From positions 558,001 through 622,000 of the forward strand of contig NZ_CP047491.1 in the NCBI RefSeq assembly GCF_009931115.1: a DNA stretch of 64,000 bases, written 5' to 3'. Each line of letters starts with the position of its first letter. Position 1 is the stretch's first letter. Both the position numbers and the translations under genes were made by a program. This stretch comes from Microbulbifer hydrolyticus (lineage in GTDB: Bacteria; Pseudomonadota; Gammaproteobacteria; Pseudomonadales; Cellvibrionaceae). This document shows positions 9,274-18,768 of this stretch, one piece after another. The notes beneath the pieces were generated by a model. It worked only from the letters and a program-made list of their open reading frames with translations. It was not told the DNA's origin and searched no databases.

Positions 9274-10251
9274 TCAGGGTTTAACAAATTCCTGTATCTG
9301 AATCTGGAACCCATTGCGTAAAGCGCTGTGCACGCTGCGTCCTTTATTCAATCCTGCCTCCGATGCCCATGTGACCAACTGTTGCGGGGCAAAACCGAGC
9401 CACAAATCACCGCAGGCATCCCTGGCCCAGTCCTGCCCGTGATCGTGCAGTTCCGTTATCAGCAGCTGGCCACCAGGCTTCAGCGATTTCTGCAGGTCGT
9501 GAAAAATCTGCGCCGGTTCCGGCGTGTGGTGCAAAACCATGTTCACCACAATGCAGTCTGCGCTTTCCGGGCGCGCGGCCGCCGCGCGGGTGTCGTCGCA
9601 TACAAATTCAATGTTCTGCAGCCCCTTCTCGTCCGCAAATGCCTGTGCCCGCTCCAGCATGGCTTCTGAAAGGTCCAGAGCCGTCACCGTGCCAAAGCGG
9701 TTCGCCAGTTCTTCGAGGAACTCACCCTCGCCGGGGCCGACCTCCAGAGCGTGGCGCCCCGGTTTCAGCAGCTGTGCTACCTGTGGTCCATACACGCTAT
9801 AACTGGCGATCAACTCCTGCTGTTCGCGGAAGCGGTTGCCGTAGTCGGCAAAAAAACGGCGCGAAGCCTCTGCACGTTCCGCGGCGATACCGGCCACGGT
9901 TTGTGCGCGGGCGTGGGTGAGGGGCAGGCGGTCCAGGCCGCTGAACAGCTGTTGTAGTAGCTCGCTGCCAGCGGAGCGGCGGTAGAACAGGTTATTGCCC
10001 TCGCGCCGCTTGCTCACCAGTCCCGCCTGGGCGAGCACTTTCAGATGGTGTGAAAGTGCCGGTTGGCGCAGATCGAAGATGCGACAGAGCTCCAGCACAC
10101 TGTAGGAGTCCTGGGCCAGCAGGCGCAGGATCTCCAGGCGCAGCGGATCGCCAGCGGCCTTTAAGGTCGCTGCCAGTTTTGGGATCTGGTCGCTGGCGTA
10201 GATTTCGCCGCCCTCTGAAGGGGATTCAGGGGCATTACTGGAGTCAAGCAT
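9274..10251 (-). CDS. sahR: SahR-type regulator: ArsR winged HTH fused to SAM-dependent methyltransferase domain
   Basis: 325 residues in two domains. Residues 24-95 are an ArsR-type winged helix (DPLRLEILRLLA, the LRQPALSHHLKVLAQAGLV recognition helix, and an RREGNNLFYR wing). Residues 140-320 are a class I methyltransferase fold with motif I LEVGPGEG at 169-176. This architecture beside metK, ahcY and metF is that of SahR, described as a repressor of the S-adenosylhomocysteine cycle that is released by SAH. The methyltransferase domain is then the effector sensor. Two palindromic sites 31-71 bases upstream of ATG 10251 suggest autoregulation. The start codon lacks a strong ribosome site. 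Confidence 0.88.
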   Translation of the reverse strand: MLDSSNAPESPSEGGEIYASDQIPKLAATLKAAGDPLRLEILRLLAQDSYSVLELCRIFDLRQPALSHHLKVLAQAGLVSKRREGNNLFYRRSAGSELLQQLFSGLDRLPLTHARAQTVAGIAAERAEASRRFFADYGNRFREQQELIASYSVYGPQVAQLLKPGRHALEVGPGEGEFLEELANRFGTVTALDLSEAMLERAQAFADEKGLQNIEFVCDDTRAAAARPESADCIVVNMVLHHTPEPAQIFHDLQKSLKPGGQLLITELHDHGQDWARDACGDLWLGFAPQQLVTWASEAGLNKGRSVHSALRNGFQIQIQEFVKP

Positions 10252-10282
10252 GGCGCGAAGTCTAGCAGTGCCTGGCCTCTAT

Positions 10283-10322
10283 ATCAAAATATTTTGATTT
10301 AGCTGCATCGAATTATTTTGAT
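10283..10322. promoter_or_regulatory. two tandem palindromic operators between sahR and tkt (probable SahR sites)
   Basis: ATCAAAATATTTTGAT at 10283-10298 is a perfect 16-bp palindrome. ATCGAATTATTTTGAT at 10307-10322 is a second, imperfect copy (six of eight half-site positions match). Their starts are 24 bp apart, about two helical turns. They lie immediately upstream of sahR, where a repressor would block its promoter. The sequence ATCAAAAT/ATTTTGAT is not seen elsewhere in noncoding DNA here. That SahR binds here is inferred from position and symmetry. The rest of the 310-base sahR-tkt gap (10323-10561) holds no gene that I can support. Confidence 0.65.
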
Positions 10323-10561
10323 GCAGGTGCGGCCAAATCCCTGAGGAGGGACAAGATTGCGATTTGTTAGGAAAATGTTGCTCCCCAGAGGAAAGATTTG
10401 GGCCCGGAGCCTTTGCGCAAGGCGGACGATTACGGGAAAATACTGCCCCATTTTGCCGCCGGCGGATTGTCGGGGCACAAGTGGATTCGCGGTAAACTGG
10501 CCGTCAGAGCCGGGCCCGCAGCGCATCTGATGAACCGAAGATCCCAAACCGAGAATTCCTT

Positions 10562-12562
10562 ATGTCTTCTACTCCGTCTCGCACAGAAAAGGCCAACGCC
10601 ATCCGCGCCCTCGCCATGGACGCGGTCCAGAAAGCCAAAAGCGGCCACCCGGGCGCGCCCATGGGTATGGCTGATATCGCTGAAGTGCTGTGGAACGACT
10701 ATCTGAAACACAATCCGGCCAACCCCGAGTGGGCGGACCGCGACCGCTTCGTGCTGTCCAATGGCCACGGTTCCATGCTGCTGTATTCGCTGCTGCACCT
10801 GACAGGATATGACCTGTCCATCCACGAGCTGCAGAACTTCCGCCAGCTGCACTCCAAGACCCCCGGCCACCCTGAGTACGGTTACGCCCCGGGCGTTGAA
10901 ACTACCACTGGCCCGTTGGGCCAGGGCATCACCAATGCCGTGGGCTTCGCACTGGCCGAGAAAGTGCTCGCCGCGCAGTTCAACCGCGAAGGCTACGAGC
11001 TGGTGGACCACCACACCTATTGTTTCCTGGGCGACGGCTGCCTGATGGAAGGTATCTCCCACGAGGCCTGTTCCCTGGCCGGCACCCTGGGCCTGGGCAA
11101 GCTGGTTGCGTTCTACGACGACAACGGCATCTCCATCGATGGTGAAGTGGAAGGCTGGTTCACCGACGACACGCCCAAGCGCTTTGAGTCTTACGGCTGG
11201 CACGTGATTCCGAATGTGGACGGTCACGACCCGGCTGCGATCAAGGCCGCCATCGAGGAAGCCCGCGCGGAAACCTCCAAGCCCACCATCATCTGCTGCA
11301 AGACCGTGATCGGTTTCGGCTCCCCCAACAAGCAGGGCCGCGAAGAGTGCCACGGTGCCCCCCTGGGTGACGAAGAAATCGCGCTGGTGCGCGAGACCCT
11401 GGGCTGGAAGTACGAGCCCTTCGTGATTCCCGAAGAGCTGTACCACGCCTGGGATGGCCGCGCCAAAGGTGGCGAGCAGGAAGACGAGTGGAACGACATC
11501 TTCGAAGACTACAAAGAAGCGTTCCCAGAGCTCGCGGACGAGTTTGTGCGCCGCATGAAGGGTGAGCTGCCTGCTGACTTCCTCGCCAAGGCCGATGAGT
11601 ACATCAAGCAGTGCCAGGCCGATGCCGAAAAAGTCGCTTCCCGTAAAGCCAGCCAGAACACCCTGAATGCCTACGGCCCGCTGCTGCCGGAATTCCTCGG
11701 CGGCTCCGCCGACCTGGCCGGCTCCAACCTCACCATCTGGTCTGGCTCCAAGGGCATCAGTGCCGACGACGCCAGCGGCAACTACGTCTACTACGGTGTG
11801 CGTGAATTCGGCATGAGCGCCATCATGAACGGCATCGCCCTGCACGGCGGCTTCGTGCCCTACGGCGCCACCTTCCTGATGTTTATGGAATACGCCCGCA
11901 ACGCCGTGCGCATGGCCGCGCTGATGAAGCAGAAGGTCATCTTCGTCTACACCCACGACTCCATTGGCCTGGGCGAAGACGGCCCCACCCACCAGCCGGT
12001 CGAGCAACTCACCGCCCTGCGTTCCACCCCGAACCTGCAGACCTGGCGCCCCTGTGACGCCACCGAATCCGCAGTGAGCTGGAAAATGGCCGTATCCCGC
12101 AACGACGGCCCCAGCGCCCTCATCTTCAGCCGCCAGGGCCTCGCCCCGCAGGCGCGTACCGATGAGCAGCTGGCCGCAATCGAAAAGGGCGGTTACATCC
12201 TGCGCGATTGCGACGGCGAGCCCGAAGCCATCATCATCGCCACCGGCTCCGAAGTGGAGCTGGCGGTTGCCGCCGCCGAGCAGCTGAGTGGCCGCAAGGT
12301 GCGCGTGGTCTCCATGCCCTGTGCCGAAGCCTTCTCGGCGCAGAGAGCCGATTACCGCGAATCCGTACTGCCCTCCAGTGTGCGTGCCCGTGTAGCCGTA
12401 GAAGCTTGCCACAAGGACTACTGGTACAAGTTCGTCGGCTTCGACGGCGCCATTGTCGGCATGGATACCTTCGGTGAATCCGCGCCGGCGGGCGACCTGA
12501 TGAAGCACTTCGGCATCACTGCCGAGAAGGTTGTGGAAGCGGTTGAAGGACTGCTGAAGTAA
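10562..12562 (+). CDS. tkt: transketolase
   Basis: Thiamine-diphosphate enzyme moving two-carbon units between ketoses and aldoses in the pentose phosphate pathway. 666 residues, full length. Visible are [12 protein letters not shown] near residues 21-32, the NGHGSM loop near 67-72, the ThDP/Mg motif GDGCLMEG starting near 157, the pyrimidine-domain stretch [20 protein letters not shown] near 461-480 and the C-terminal domain ending in [13 protein letters not shown] 10562 follows a short A-rich leader. Downstream are a MITE-like repeat and epd. A decayed partial copy of this gene lies at 14578-14945. Confidence 0.97.
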   Translation: MSSTPSRTEKANAIRALAMDAVQKAKSGHPGAPMGMADIAEVLWNDYLKHNPANPEWADRDRFVLSNGHGSMLLYSLLHLTGYDLSIHELQNFRQLHSKTPGHPEYGYAPGVETTTGPLGQGITNAVGFALAEKVLAAQFNREGYELVDHHTYCFLGDGCLMEGISHEACSLAGTLGLGKLVAFYDDNGISIDGEVEGWFTDDTPKRFESYGWHVIPNVDGHDPAAIKAAIEEARAETSKPTIICCKTVIGFGSPNKQGREECHGAPLGDEEIALVRETLGWKYEPFVIPEELYHAWDGRAKGGEQEDEWNDIFEDYKEAFPELADEFVRRMKGELPADFLAKADEYIKQCQADAEKVASRKASQNTLNAYGPLLPEFLGGSADLAGSNLTIWSGSKGISADDASGNYVYYGVREFGMSAIMNGIALHGGFVPYGATFLMFMEYARNAVRMAALMKQKVIFVYTHDSIGLGEDGPTHQPVEQLTALRSTPNLQTWRPCDATESAVSWKMAVSRNDGPSALIFSRQGLAPQARTDEQLAAIEKGGYILRDCDGEPEAIIIATGSEVELAVAAAEQLSGRKVRVVSMPCAEAFSAQRADYRESVLPSSVRARVAVEACHKDYWYKFVGFDGAIVGMDTFGESAPAGDLMKHFGITAEKVVEAVEGLLK

Positions 12563-12613
12563 CTAAGTGCTGGCTACTGCTACCCCGTACGGAGTGCAGT
12601 GGTCAGAATTGAA

Positions 12614-12724
12614 GGTCAGGCACGGGGCAAGGGTTTTTGGAAACGTCGCAAACAGGATGTTTGCGACGCTGCGCCCAGGGATGGGTTCACAGCGATTCCG
12701 AAAACCCTTGCCGCGGGCCTGACC
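12614..12724. repeat. 111-bp MITE-like palindromic element between tkt and epd
   Basis: The ends form a 29-nt terminal inverted repeat (12614-12642 against 12696-12724) with 26 matches. Inside is a perfect 10-bp hairpin, CGTCGCAAAC (12644-12653) with GTTTGCGACG (12659-12668) and loop AGGAT. A second small hairpin CCCA-GGGA-TGGG follows. No open frame of substance is present. Size, nested hairpins and intergenic position fit a non-autonomous transposable or REP-type repeat that would be transcribed between tkt and epd. Only one copy is in the window. Confidence 0.65.
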
Positions 12725-12780
12725 GCCACCACACTGGAACAGAGCAAACCCGAGGGTGGTGGATCTAGCCCGAGGTATGC

Positions 12781-13797
12781 ATGCCCACACCTATTAGACT
12801 GGCAATAAACGGCTACGGCCGCATCGGACGCTCCGTTTTACGCGCCCTGTACGAATCCAACCTGCGCGACCAGCTGCAGATCGTCGCCATCAATGAGCTG
12901 GCCGACTGCGCCACCATCGCTCACCTCACCAAATACGACACCGTCCACGGCCGCTTCCATGGCTCTGTCGCCGTGCACGACGACATGCTGCACATCAACG
13001 ACGACATAATCGCCGTAACCCATCACGAACAGCTCGAGCAGCTCGACTGGCGCGATCCCCAGGTCGATATCGTGCTCGAATGCACCGGCAGCTTCACCGA
13101 GCGCCAGCGTGCCGAACTGCATCTCAAGGCCGGAGCGAAAAAAGTCATCTTCTCCCAGCCGGCCCAGAGTGATGTCGATGCCACCATCGTCTACGGCGTC
13201 AACGACACCGCACTGACTGGCAACGAGACCATTATCTCCGCCGCCTCCTGCACCACCAACTGCAGTATTCCTGTCATCGCCGCCCTGGAAAACGCCTTTG
13301 GCATTGATGCCGGCGTCATCACCACCATCCACTCGGCAATGAACGACCAGCCGGTAAACGATGCCTACCACCACACCGACCTGCGCAAAACCCGCTCGGC
13401 GATCTCCTCCATCATCCCCGTGGACACCGGCCTCGCTCGCGGTATCGAACGCATCCTGCCCGACATGGCCGGCAAATTCGAAGCCCAGGCCATGCGCGTG
13501 CCCACCGTTAACGTCTCCGCCATCGATCTCTCGGTACAGCTGCACAAAAGCGTCACCCAGGCGGAAGTGAACTCGGTATTGAAAAGAGCGGCGGAGACCC
13601 GTTTCGAAGGCGTGCTGGGCTACACCGAAGAGCCGCTGGCTTCCTGCGACTACAATCACGACCCGCGCTCCGGCATCGTCGACGCCAGCCAGACACGGGT
13701 TGCTGGTGGCCGATTGGTAAAAGTGCTGATCTGGTTCGACAATGAATGGGGTTTCGCCAACCGTATGCTGGACGTCGTCCGATCGCTGGTGAAATAA
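12781..13797 (+). CDS. epd: erythrose-4-phosphate dehydrogenase (Epd; GAPDH superfamily)
   Basis: NAD enzyme oxidising erythrose 4-phosphate to 4-phosphoerythronate, the entry to DXP-dependent vitamin B6 synthesis. 338 residues. The Rossmann motif [18 protein letters not shown] is at the N-terminus. Catalytic Cys 157 lies in ASCTTNC and His 184 in TIHSAMND. Epd is favoured over glycolytic GapA by segments close to E. coli Epd: [29 protein letters not shown] and DYNHDPRS. A glycolytic role cannot be excluded. Neighbourhood with tkt is typical, but pgk and fba, which normally follow, are 34 kb away. ATG 12781 is preceded by GAGG. Confidence 0.85.
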   Translation: MPTPIRLAINGYGRIGRSVLRALYESNLRDQLQIVAINELADCATIAHLTKYDTVHGRFHGSVAVHDDMLHINDDIIAVTHHEQLEQLDWRDPQVDIVLECTGSFTERQRAELHLKAGAKKVIFSQPAQSDVDATIVYGVNDTALTGNETIISAASCTTNCSIPVIAALENAFGIDAGVITTIHSAMNDQPVNDAYHHTDLRKTRSAISSIIPVDTGLARGIERILPDMAGKFEAQAMRVPTVNVSAIDLSVQLHKSVTQAEVNSVLKRAAETRFEGVLGYTEEPLASCDYNHDPRSGIVDASQTRVAGGRLVKVLIWFDNEWGFANRMLDVVRSLVK

Positions 13798-13847
13798 AAA
13801 AGACGCGGCCCAGACCGTGCCATTGAATAATAAATACGAGACCAATT

Positions 13848-14399
13848 ATGGAAATCTGGAAAATATCGTATCGCGACCTCAAGTGCGTGTTATTGGCATG
13901 CTTGCTGCAACCGGCGTTCGTCTCTGCGGAATTTACCACCGGCCCTGTTGTGGAGAGCTTTGGCCCGGTGGCCGATGTCGAGCAAACGGTGCCACTGACG
14001 GGCCGGGAACATTTCAAAATAGTATTTGACGCGAGCGAACAGGGTAAAGGCGACAAGCGAAACCGCAAATTTGAAAGTCTTGCTCGCTTTCTTAATATGC
14101 AAGCCCGTGCGGGTGTGAAGCCGGAGCAGATTGAGCTGGCGCTGGTCGTTCACGGCGGTGCGGGCTTTGATGTACTAAACGATACTGCGTATCAAAAAAA
14201 ATTCCAGCGTGATAACCCCAACGTTGATTTATTGGCGGCATTGCAGAAAAACCGCGTTCGCATCATTCTCTGCGGGCAATCTGCTGCTTATAACGGGATC
14301 GGGAACAAAGACTTGTTGCCCGGTGTAGAGATGGCGCTGTCCGCAATGACTGCCCACGCCTTGTTGCAGCAACAGGGCTATACACTCAATCCTTGGTAA
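13848..14399 (+). CDS. exported DsrE/DsrF-like protein
   Basis: 183 residues with an N-terminal hydrophobic signal (residues about 12-27, cleavage near VSA). The mature part is a DsrE-type fold: KIVFDAS strand, a helix rich in small residues, IELALVVHGGAGFDVLND, RVRIILCGQSA (one Cys at the DsrE-like position) and LLPGVEMALSAMTAHALLQQQGY. Proteins of this kind are annotated as periplasmic sulfur-relay-like, but their substrate is generally unknown. It starts 50 bases after epd and is the first gene of the accessory segment. It is followed directly by gene debris. Confidence 0.75.
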   Translation: MEIWKISYRDLKCVLLACLLQPAFVSAEFTTGPVVESFGPVADVEQTVPLTGREHFKIVFDASEQGKGDKRNRKFESLARFLNMQARAGVKPEQIELALVVHGGAGFDVLNDTAYQKKFQRDNPNVDLLAALQKNRVRIILCGQSAAYNGIGNKDLLPGVEMALSAMTAHALLQQQGYTLNPW

Positions 14400-14428
14400 A
14401 CACTGGGAAATCGATTAAAAACCCCAGA

Positions 14429-14577
14429 ATGCAGATTGTACTCCTGACCCACGAACGCGAACTGGAGCGTCCAAGCAACATCGCTAATCTGGTGTTGTCT
14501 GCGATCGTTGGTGAGGAGGTCAGTGTCAAATGGGTGGTCTGGAGTCGTACAGCCTCGGACAAGGCACTTCTCGTGAT
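14429..14577 (+). pseudogene. 5' fragment of a DTW-domain gene
   Basis: ATG 14429 opens a frame whose first 45-50 residues (MQIVLLTHERELER, then [13 protein letters not shown]) match the N-terminus of the intact DTW-domain protein at 18020 (MRIYLLTHERELDR, IVWSRTSPNQNLL). Homology stops near 14577, where transketolase-like sequence begins in another frame. The catalytic DTW region is absent. Roughly half of residues are shared with the 18020 gene, so this is a divergent paralogue cut short, not a recent copy. Confidence 0.7.
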
Positions 14578-14945
14578 ACCCACGACTACATCGGCCTCGG
14601 TGAAGACGACCCGGCGCACCAGCCGGTAGAGCAGCTGACCGCGCTGCGTTCCACCCCGAACCTAAAGACCTGGCGCCCCTGTGACGCCCCCCCGGAAGCC
14701 ATCATCATCACCACAGGCTCTGAAGTGGAACTCGCCACCGCCGCCAAACGCCTGTCTGGCCGCAAGGTGCGTGTGGTCTCCATACCCTGTGCCGAAGCAT
14801 TCTCGGCGCAGAGCGCTGAGTACCGGTGCCTTCCGACGTGCGCGCCGCGTGGCGGTAGAAGCTGCGCACAAGGACTGCTGGTACAAGTTCGTCGGCTTTG
14901 ACGGTGCCATCATCGGTATGGAAACCTCCGGTGAATCCGCACTCA
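14578..14945 (+). pseudogene. decayed fragment of a second transketolase gene
   Basis: Starting at the codons for [19 protein letters not shown] the DNA follows tkt positions corresponding to about 11953-12485. A net in-frame loss of about 52 codons lies after WRPCDA (tkt around 12065-12220 is missing), and at least two frame shifts follow near 14825-14850. The reading then continues as [19 protein letters not shown] in a different frame. Many synonymous differences from the intact tkt show that it is old or came from a relative. It lacks both ends of the gene and cannot be functional. Confidence 0.85.
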
Positions 14946-15011
14946 GCAGTGGGCCACCACCGCACTGGGTCAGAGCAAAGCCGAGGGCGGTGGACAAAGC
15001 CAGAGGCCTAC

Positions 15012-15056
15012 ATGCCCGCACCTATAAGAATCGCAATAAACGGCTACGGCCGCATC
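15012..15056 (+). pseudogene. first 15 codons of a second epd
   Basis: ATG 15012 is followed by [14 protein letters not shown], matching the first 15 residues of Epd at 12781 ([14 protein letters not shown]). Similarity then ends abruptly. The preceding 60-70 bases also match the tkt-epd spacer just downstream of the MITE-like element (about 12726-12780), so this is a fragment of a second tkt-epd junction. Confidence 0.8.
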
Positions 15057-15142
15057 TTTTTCGCACATTCCCACATTCGCACGAGTCGCCGATCTTTTGG
15101 CGCAAAAACCATCCTCAATGCTGCCTTTTTGCCAAATTATTC

Positions 15143-15170
15143 TTGAAATGTATCCGCTAATGAATAATTC
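15143..15170 (+). promoter_or_regulatory. possible promoter of the first TonB-dependent receptor gene
   Basis: TTGAAA (15143-15148) and TAATTC (15165-15170) are separated by 16 bases, about 90 bases before ATG 15257. The surrounding region is AT-rich. Consensus match is moderate. Confidence 0.3.
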
Positions 15171-15256
15171 TTTCGTTGTGGTAAAAATAGAATATTTTAT
15201 TTTGCCGGTGGTTGAGTCCCGCTGCCTGCCAAAACAATAAGCATAAGGAGAGGTTG

Positions 15257-17887
15257 ATGAACCAACTGCAACGGGCCATACGACTGGCCAATATTTCACT
15301 CTTTACCTTCGGTGCCCTGGCTGCCGTTCCGGCCCTGGCGCAGGAGAGTAAGGGGGAAGAGTCTGCAAAGCTGGAAGAGGTGGAAGTAACCGGTTACCGG
15401 GGTTCGGTTAAAAAGAGCCTGAATATCAAGCGCAATGCCGATGTGATGGTCGACGCGATTTCTGCAGAAGATGTGGGCAAGTTCCCGGATCAGACCGTGG
15501 CAGATGCACTGCAGCGGGTTGCCGGGGTGTCGGTGGAGAAGTCCGAGGGCGAGGCAGACCGGGTCAGTATCCGAGGCACTGCCCCGCATCTCAACCTGAC
15601 CCTGTTTAACGGCCAGCATGTAGCGACCGCAGAGGCTTCTGCCAGTGTGCTCAACCCTCCCAGCCGTAGTTTTAACTACTCACTGCTGCCCTCCGAGTTG
15701 ATTGACACGCTGGAAGTGCACAAGTCTGCCCAGGCAAAAATTGAGGAAGGATCCGTCGGTGGTACGGTGATTATCAAAACGCGCTCACCGCTGCAGACCG
15801 AAGCCAATCATGTCGCCTTTTCGTTGAAAAATATCTATCAGGAATCCAGCGGCGAGAACAGCCCGTCCATTTCCGGGTTTTATAACTGGAAAAATACAGA
15901 AAATACGCTCGGCTTCAACCTGGGCTACGTACGCCGTGACAATCGCATTCAGCGGGATACTCAGGGCATGGGCTATCTGGGGTATCAACCGGTGAATGAT
16001 GCCGACGGCAACGTGGACTATTACCTGCCCAATAATGTGCGCGCCACCCGCTTCCGCTCGGAGAAAGATCTCTCCACCGTGACGGCAAACTTTGAGTGGC
16101 AAGCCTCTGATCAGCTGAACCTCGAGCTCACCAACCTCTTTTCAAAGGTTGACCGCGTAAACCAGTCCATCTCAAACGGTATTCGCACCCTGGGCGCAGC
16201 GGCGGGAGCCGGTATTATCAACCCTGTGATGGAAAACGGCGTGGTGGTTGCGGGTTCCCTCAGTGCAGACGGTAATAACGGCCGCGAACTGGAAGAAAGC
16301 TGGTACAGCACCAACAATAATGACGGTGGCTACGAGACCAGGGCCCACAACCTGGAGCTGAACTTTGCTGGCGACGGTTACACCCTGAGTGCGCAATTAG
16401 GTACTACCCAGGCCAAGGGCGATATCCTGGATGACCAGATTGAATTCGAGGCCAGTACCGACGCCAGTTTTGATGTGCGCGGAGAGCCGAGTTACGCGTT
16501 TGCGGGCAATCTGTCGCCGTCGGACTATGCCACCATGTATACCCACCGGAATATCTTTGATAACTCCGAGAAGGAAGACTATGTACAGCTGGACCTGAAT
16601 ATCGAGCTGAATAATACCTTCTTCAGCTCGGTGGATGTCGGGGCCAAATATCGCGACCACCTGAAGGATTCCAACCTGCACAAAGATGTCTGGGTGGTGT
16701 TCCTCGACCCCTATATTACGACCCTGGACAACTATGCAGATGGCTCGGTTGCCGGTGACTTCAAGGGCGGCAGCAGTTCGCAACAGGGGCTGTATGAATT
16801 CGAATATGCAAACTGGGTCGACTGGACCAATGCGACGCCCACTTACCGCTCCAACTACCGGCCGGACTACAGCTTTGAGTTAAAGGAGCAGATTGCCAGC
16901 TTCTATGTACAGGGCAATATCGAATACGACAGGCTGCACGGCAATGTCGGTTTGCGCTACGCAAAAACCGATAGTACCAGCGAGGGATTCCAGCTGTTCA
17001 AGCCGGTCTCCTGGAATCCGGATACCTGGACCATGACGCCGGCGAGTATCGACAACGATTACAAAAATGTACTGCCAAGCCTGAACCTTGCCTACGACCT
17101 CCGGGAAGATACCGTGCTGCGATTTGCTGCGGCCAAGGTGTTGTCGCGCCCCGACTACGACAATCTCAAAATGACCCGTGGCTTTGCCAACAGTATCTGG
17201 GTGCCCGGTTACGACGGTTTCGGTAGTGGCGGCAACCCAAACCTGAAACCGTATCGTGCCACGCAATATGATTTGGCGACCGAGTATTACTTTACCGACT
17301 CGTCCATCCTTTCTGTCGCCTACTTCTATAAAGACATTGATACATATATTGAGACCGCGGATGTGGGTGAAGACCTGATCGGCGAAGACGGCCCCGGGTA
17401 CTACCGGATCACTATTCCGGTGAATGGTCTCGGTGGCGTCAACCAGGGGCTGGAAGTCAATCTCCAGCATGACTTTAACAATGGCTTCGGGGTACTGGCG
17501 AACTACACCTATTCCGATGCCGACATGAAAGAGAGTGAAGAGGATATCGCCGCGGGAATCGAGAAGCAGCTGCCGGCGAACTCGCGCGATACCTACAACC
17601 TTACCGCCTATTATGAAGACCACGGACTGTCTGCACGTCTGGCATACAACTACCGTTCAAAGTATTACACCGGGACGAGCCGCAATGGTCTGGATTTGTA
17701 CCGTCAAGGCTATGGGCAACTGGATGCAAATGTGTCGTATCGCCTTACTGATAACATTGATCTTGTAGTCAACCTGTTGAACCTTACCGATGCGGAGCAA
17801 TCCAGCGAATGGGGAGAGCAGGGCTTTGTCGGTGACGTTCATCAGTATGGGCGAAGAATTTTCGCGGGTGTCTCCGCCAAGTTCTGA
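15257..17887 (+). CDS. TonB-dependent outer-membrane receptor
   Basis: 876-residue active importer. A signal peptide (residues 1-28, ending in PALAQ) is followed by a TonB-box-like EEVEVTGYR. The plug domain (about 50-170) contains QTVADALQRVAGVSVEKSEGEADRVSIRG and GSVGGTVIIKTRSP. The rest is a 22-strand beta-barrel ending in the aromatic terminal strand GVSAKF. This receptor type, common in Xanthomonas, Caulobacter and marine gammaproteobacteria, is usually linked to uptake of oligosaccharides or other polymer fragments. The substrate is not shown. ATG 15257 has AAGGAGAGG upstream; an earlier in-frame start at 15212 is unlikely. A strong terminator follows. Confidence 0.93.
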   Translation: MNQLQRAIRLANISLFTFGALAAVPALAQESKGEESAKLEEVEVTGYRGSVKKSLNIKRNADVMVDAISAEDVGKFPDQTVADALQRVAGVSVEKSEGEADRVSIRGTAPHLNLTLFNGQHVATAEASASVLNPPSRSFNYSLLPSELIDTLEVHKSAQAKIEEGSVGGTVIIKTRSPLQTEANHVAFSLKNIYQESSGENSPSISGFYNWKNTENTLGFNLGYVRRDNRIQRDTQGMGYLGYQPVNDADGNVDYYLPNNVRATRFRSEKDLSTVTANFEWQASDQLNLELTNLFSKVDRVNQSISNGIRTLGAAAGAGIINPVMENGVVVAGSLSADGNNGRELEESWYSTNNNDGGYETRAHNLELNFAGDGYTLSAQLGTTQAKGDILDDQIEFEASTDASFDVRGEPSYAFAGNLSPSDYATMYTHRNIFDNSEKEDYVQLDLNIELNNTFFSSVDVGAKYRDHLKDSNLHKDVWVVFLDPYITTLDNYADGSVAGDFKGGSSSQQGLYEFEYANWVDWTNATPTYRSNYRPDYSFELKEQIASFYVQGNIEYDRLHGNVGLRYAKTDSTSEGFQLFKPVSWNPDTWTMTPASIDNDYKNVLPSLNLAYDLREDTVLRFAAAKVLSRPDYDNLKMTRGFANSIWVPGYDGFGSGGNPNLKPYRATQYDLATEYYFTDSSILSVAYFYKDIDTYIETADVGEDLIGEDGPGYYRITIPVNGLGGVNQGLEVNLQHDFNNGFGVLANYTYSDADMKESEEDIAAGIEKQLPANSRDTYNLTAYYEDHGLSARLAYNYRSKYYTGTSRNGLDLYRQGYGQLDANVSYRLTDNIDLVVNLLNLTDAEQSSEWGEQGFVGDVHQYGRRIFAGVSAKF

Positions 17888-17915
17888 TTTCTTTCTCCTT
17901 GTCGTCTTTCCTTTG

Positions 17916-17942
17916 GCCGGCTCATTAGAGCCGGCTTTTTTT
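17916..17942 (+). terminator. intrinsic terminator after TonB-dependent receptor
   Basis: GCCGGCTC (17916-17923), loop ATTA, GAGCCGGC (17928-17935), then seven T residues. A textbook Rho-independent terminator. Confidence 0.92.
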
Positions 17943-18019
17943 ATTTATGGAGGTGGTGTAATTTGCCGTGGCGGTCCTAGACGTTACCCTTAAAGCAAAG
18001 GAAAAGAGAGTCTGATTAC

Positions 18020-18499
18020 TTGAGGATTTACCTGCTTACCCATGAGCGCGAGCTCGACAGAAACACGAATACAGGCGCCATCGCTTTGTCGGTTGCGAGT
18101 GGCCCGGAGGGTGTGGTACAGCGTATTGTCTGGAGCCGCACCAGTCCGAATCAGAACTTGCTGCAACTATTGGCGCAGGGAGCGGTGGGGTTGCTGTATC
18201 CGTTGTCGGAGGCGGACGGCACAGAAATCGGGGTGGATGAGTGTGAACACTTTATTTTGCTGGATGCTACCTGGCAGGAAGCGCGCAAAATATACAACCG
18301 CAGTCCTTATTTGAAAACCGTCCCCCGCGTAAATCTGCGGCCGGAGCAGGAGTCCAGATATCGACTGCGGCGGAATCAAAAAAGTGATGGCCTTTGCACT
18401 GCGGAATGCGTAATCCAAATTCTGCAGGCGAAAGGGAAGGCGGCGTTGGCTGCTGAAGTTGAGACAGCATTCGATGGGTTCAATTCCCGCGCTCAGTGA
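18020..18499 (+). CDS. DTW-domain protein (tRNA-uridine aminocarboxypropyltransferase family)
   Basis: 159 residues. The DxTW motif is present in LLDATWQEARKIYNRSPYL, followed by LRPEQESRYRLRRNQKSDGLCTAECV, the segment that in this family precedes the SAM-binding end. E. coli TapT (YfiP), of the same family, adds an acp group to U47 of tRNA. The present protein is shorter and lacks the N-terminal Cys-rich part of TapT, so the substrate is inferred only. The start is TTG 18020, supported by GAGAG ten bases upstream and by conservation with the fragment at 14429. Confidence 0.75.
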   Translation: MRIYLLTHERELDRNTNTGAIALSVASGPEGVVQRIVWSRTSPNQNLLQLLAQGAVGLLYPLSEADGTEIGVDECEHFILLDATWQEARKIYNRSPYLKTVPRVNLRPEQESRYRLRRNQKSDGLCTAECVIQILQAKGKAALAAEVETAFDGFNSRAQ

Positions 18500-18768
18500 G
18501 ATGTAAGCGTCTTCACGCGGGCACTGCATCGAAGCATGTCTGGTGTGGTGATGGCGCAGGTCCTGATACATCTCCGCAAGCTCGAATGCACCTCGCGAGT
18601 ATCGACACAGCGACTATTCCGAGTGGAATACATGAAACAGGCGCCAAAAGCGTGGATTTAAGGCTAGATTCCCGCCAGAATTCAACGTGTTGGTACAAAT
18701 GTGTGGTTTCCGTGAGAGTTTTCACCTAGTCTCAGGCCCCTACTATTCGCCGGGTTAAAGGCTCTGTC

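Noticed and set aside
10430-12508. A 692-codon open frame on the minus strand across tkt.
   Set aside because: It is antisense to a clear transketolase, rich in Gly/His/Val from the reverse of high-GC codons, and has no recognisable domain.
12838-13845. A 335-codon minus-strand frame across epd.
   Set aside because: Shadow of epd.
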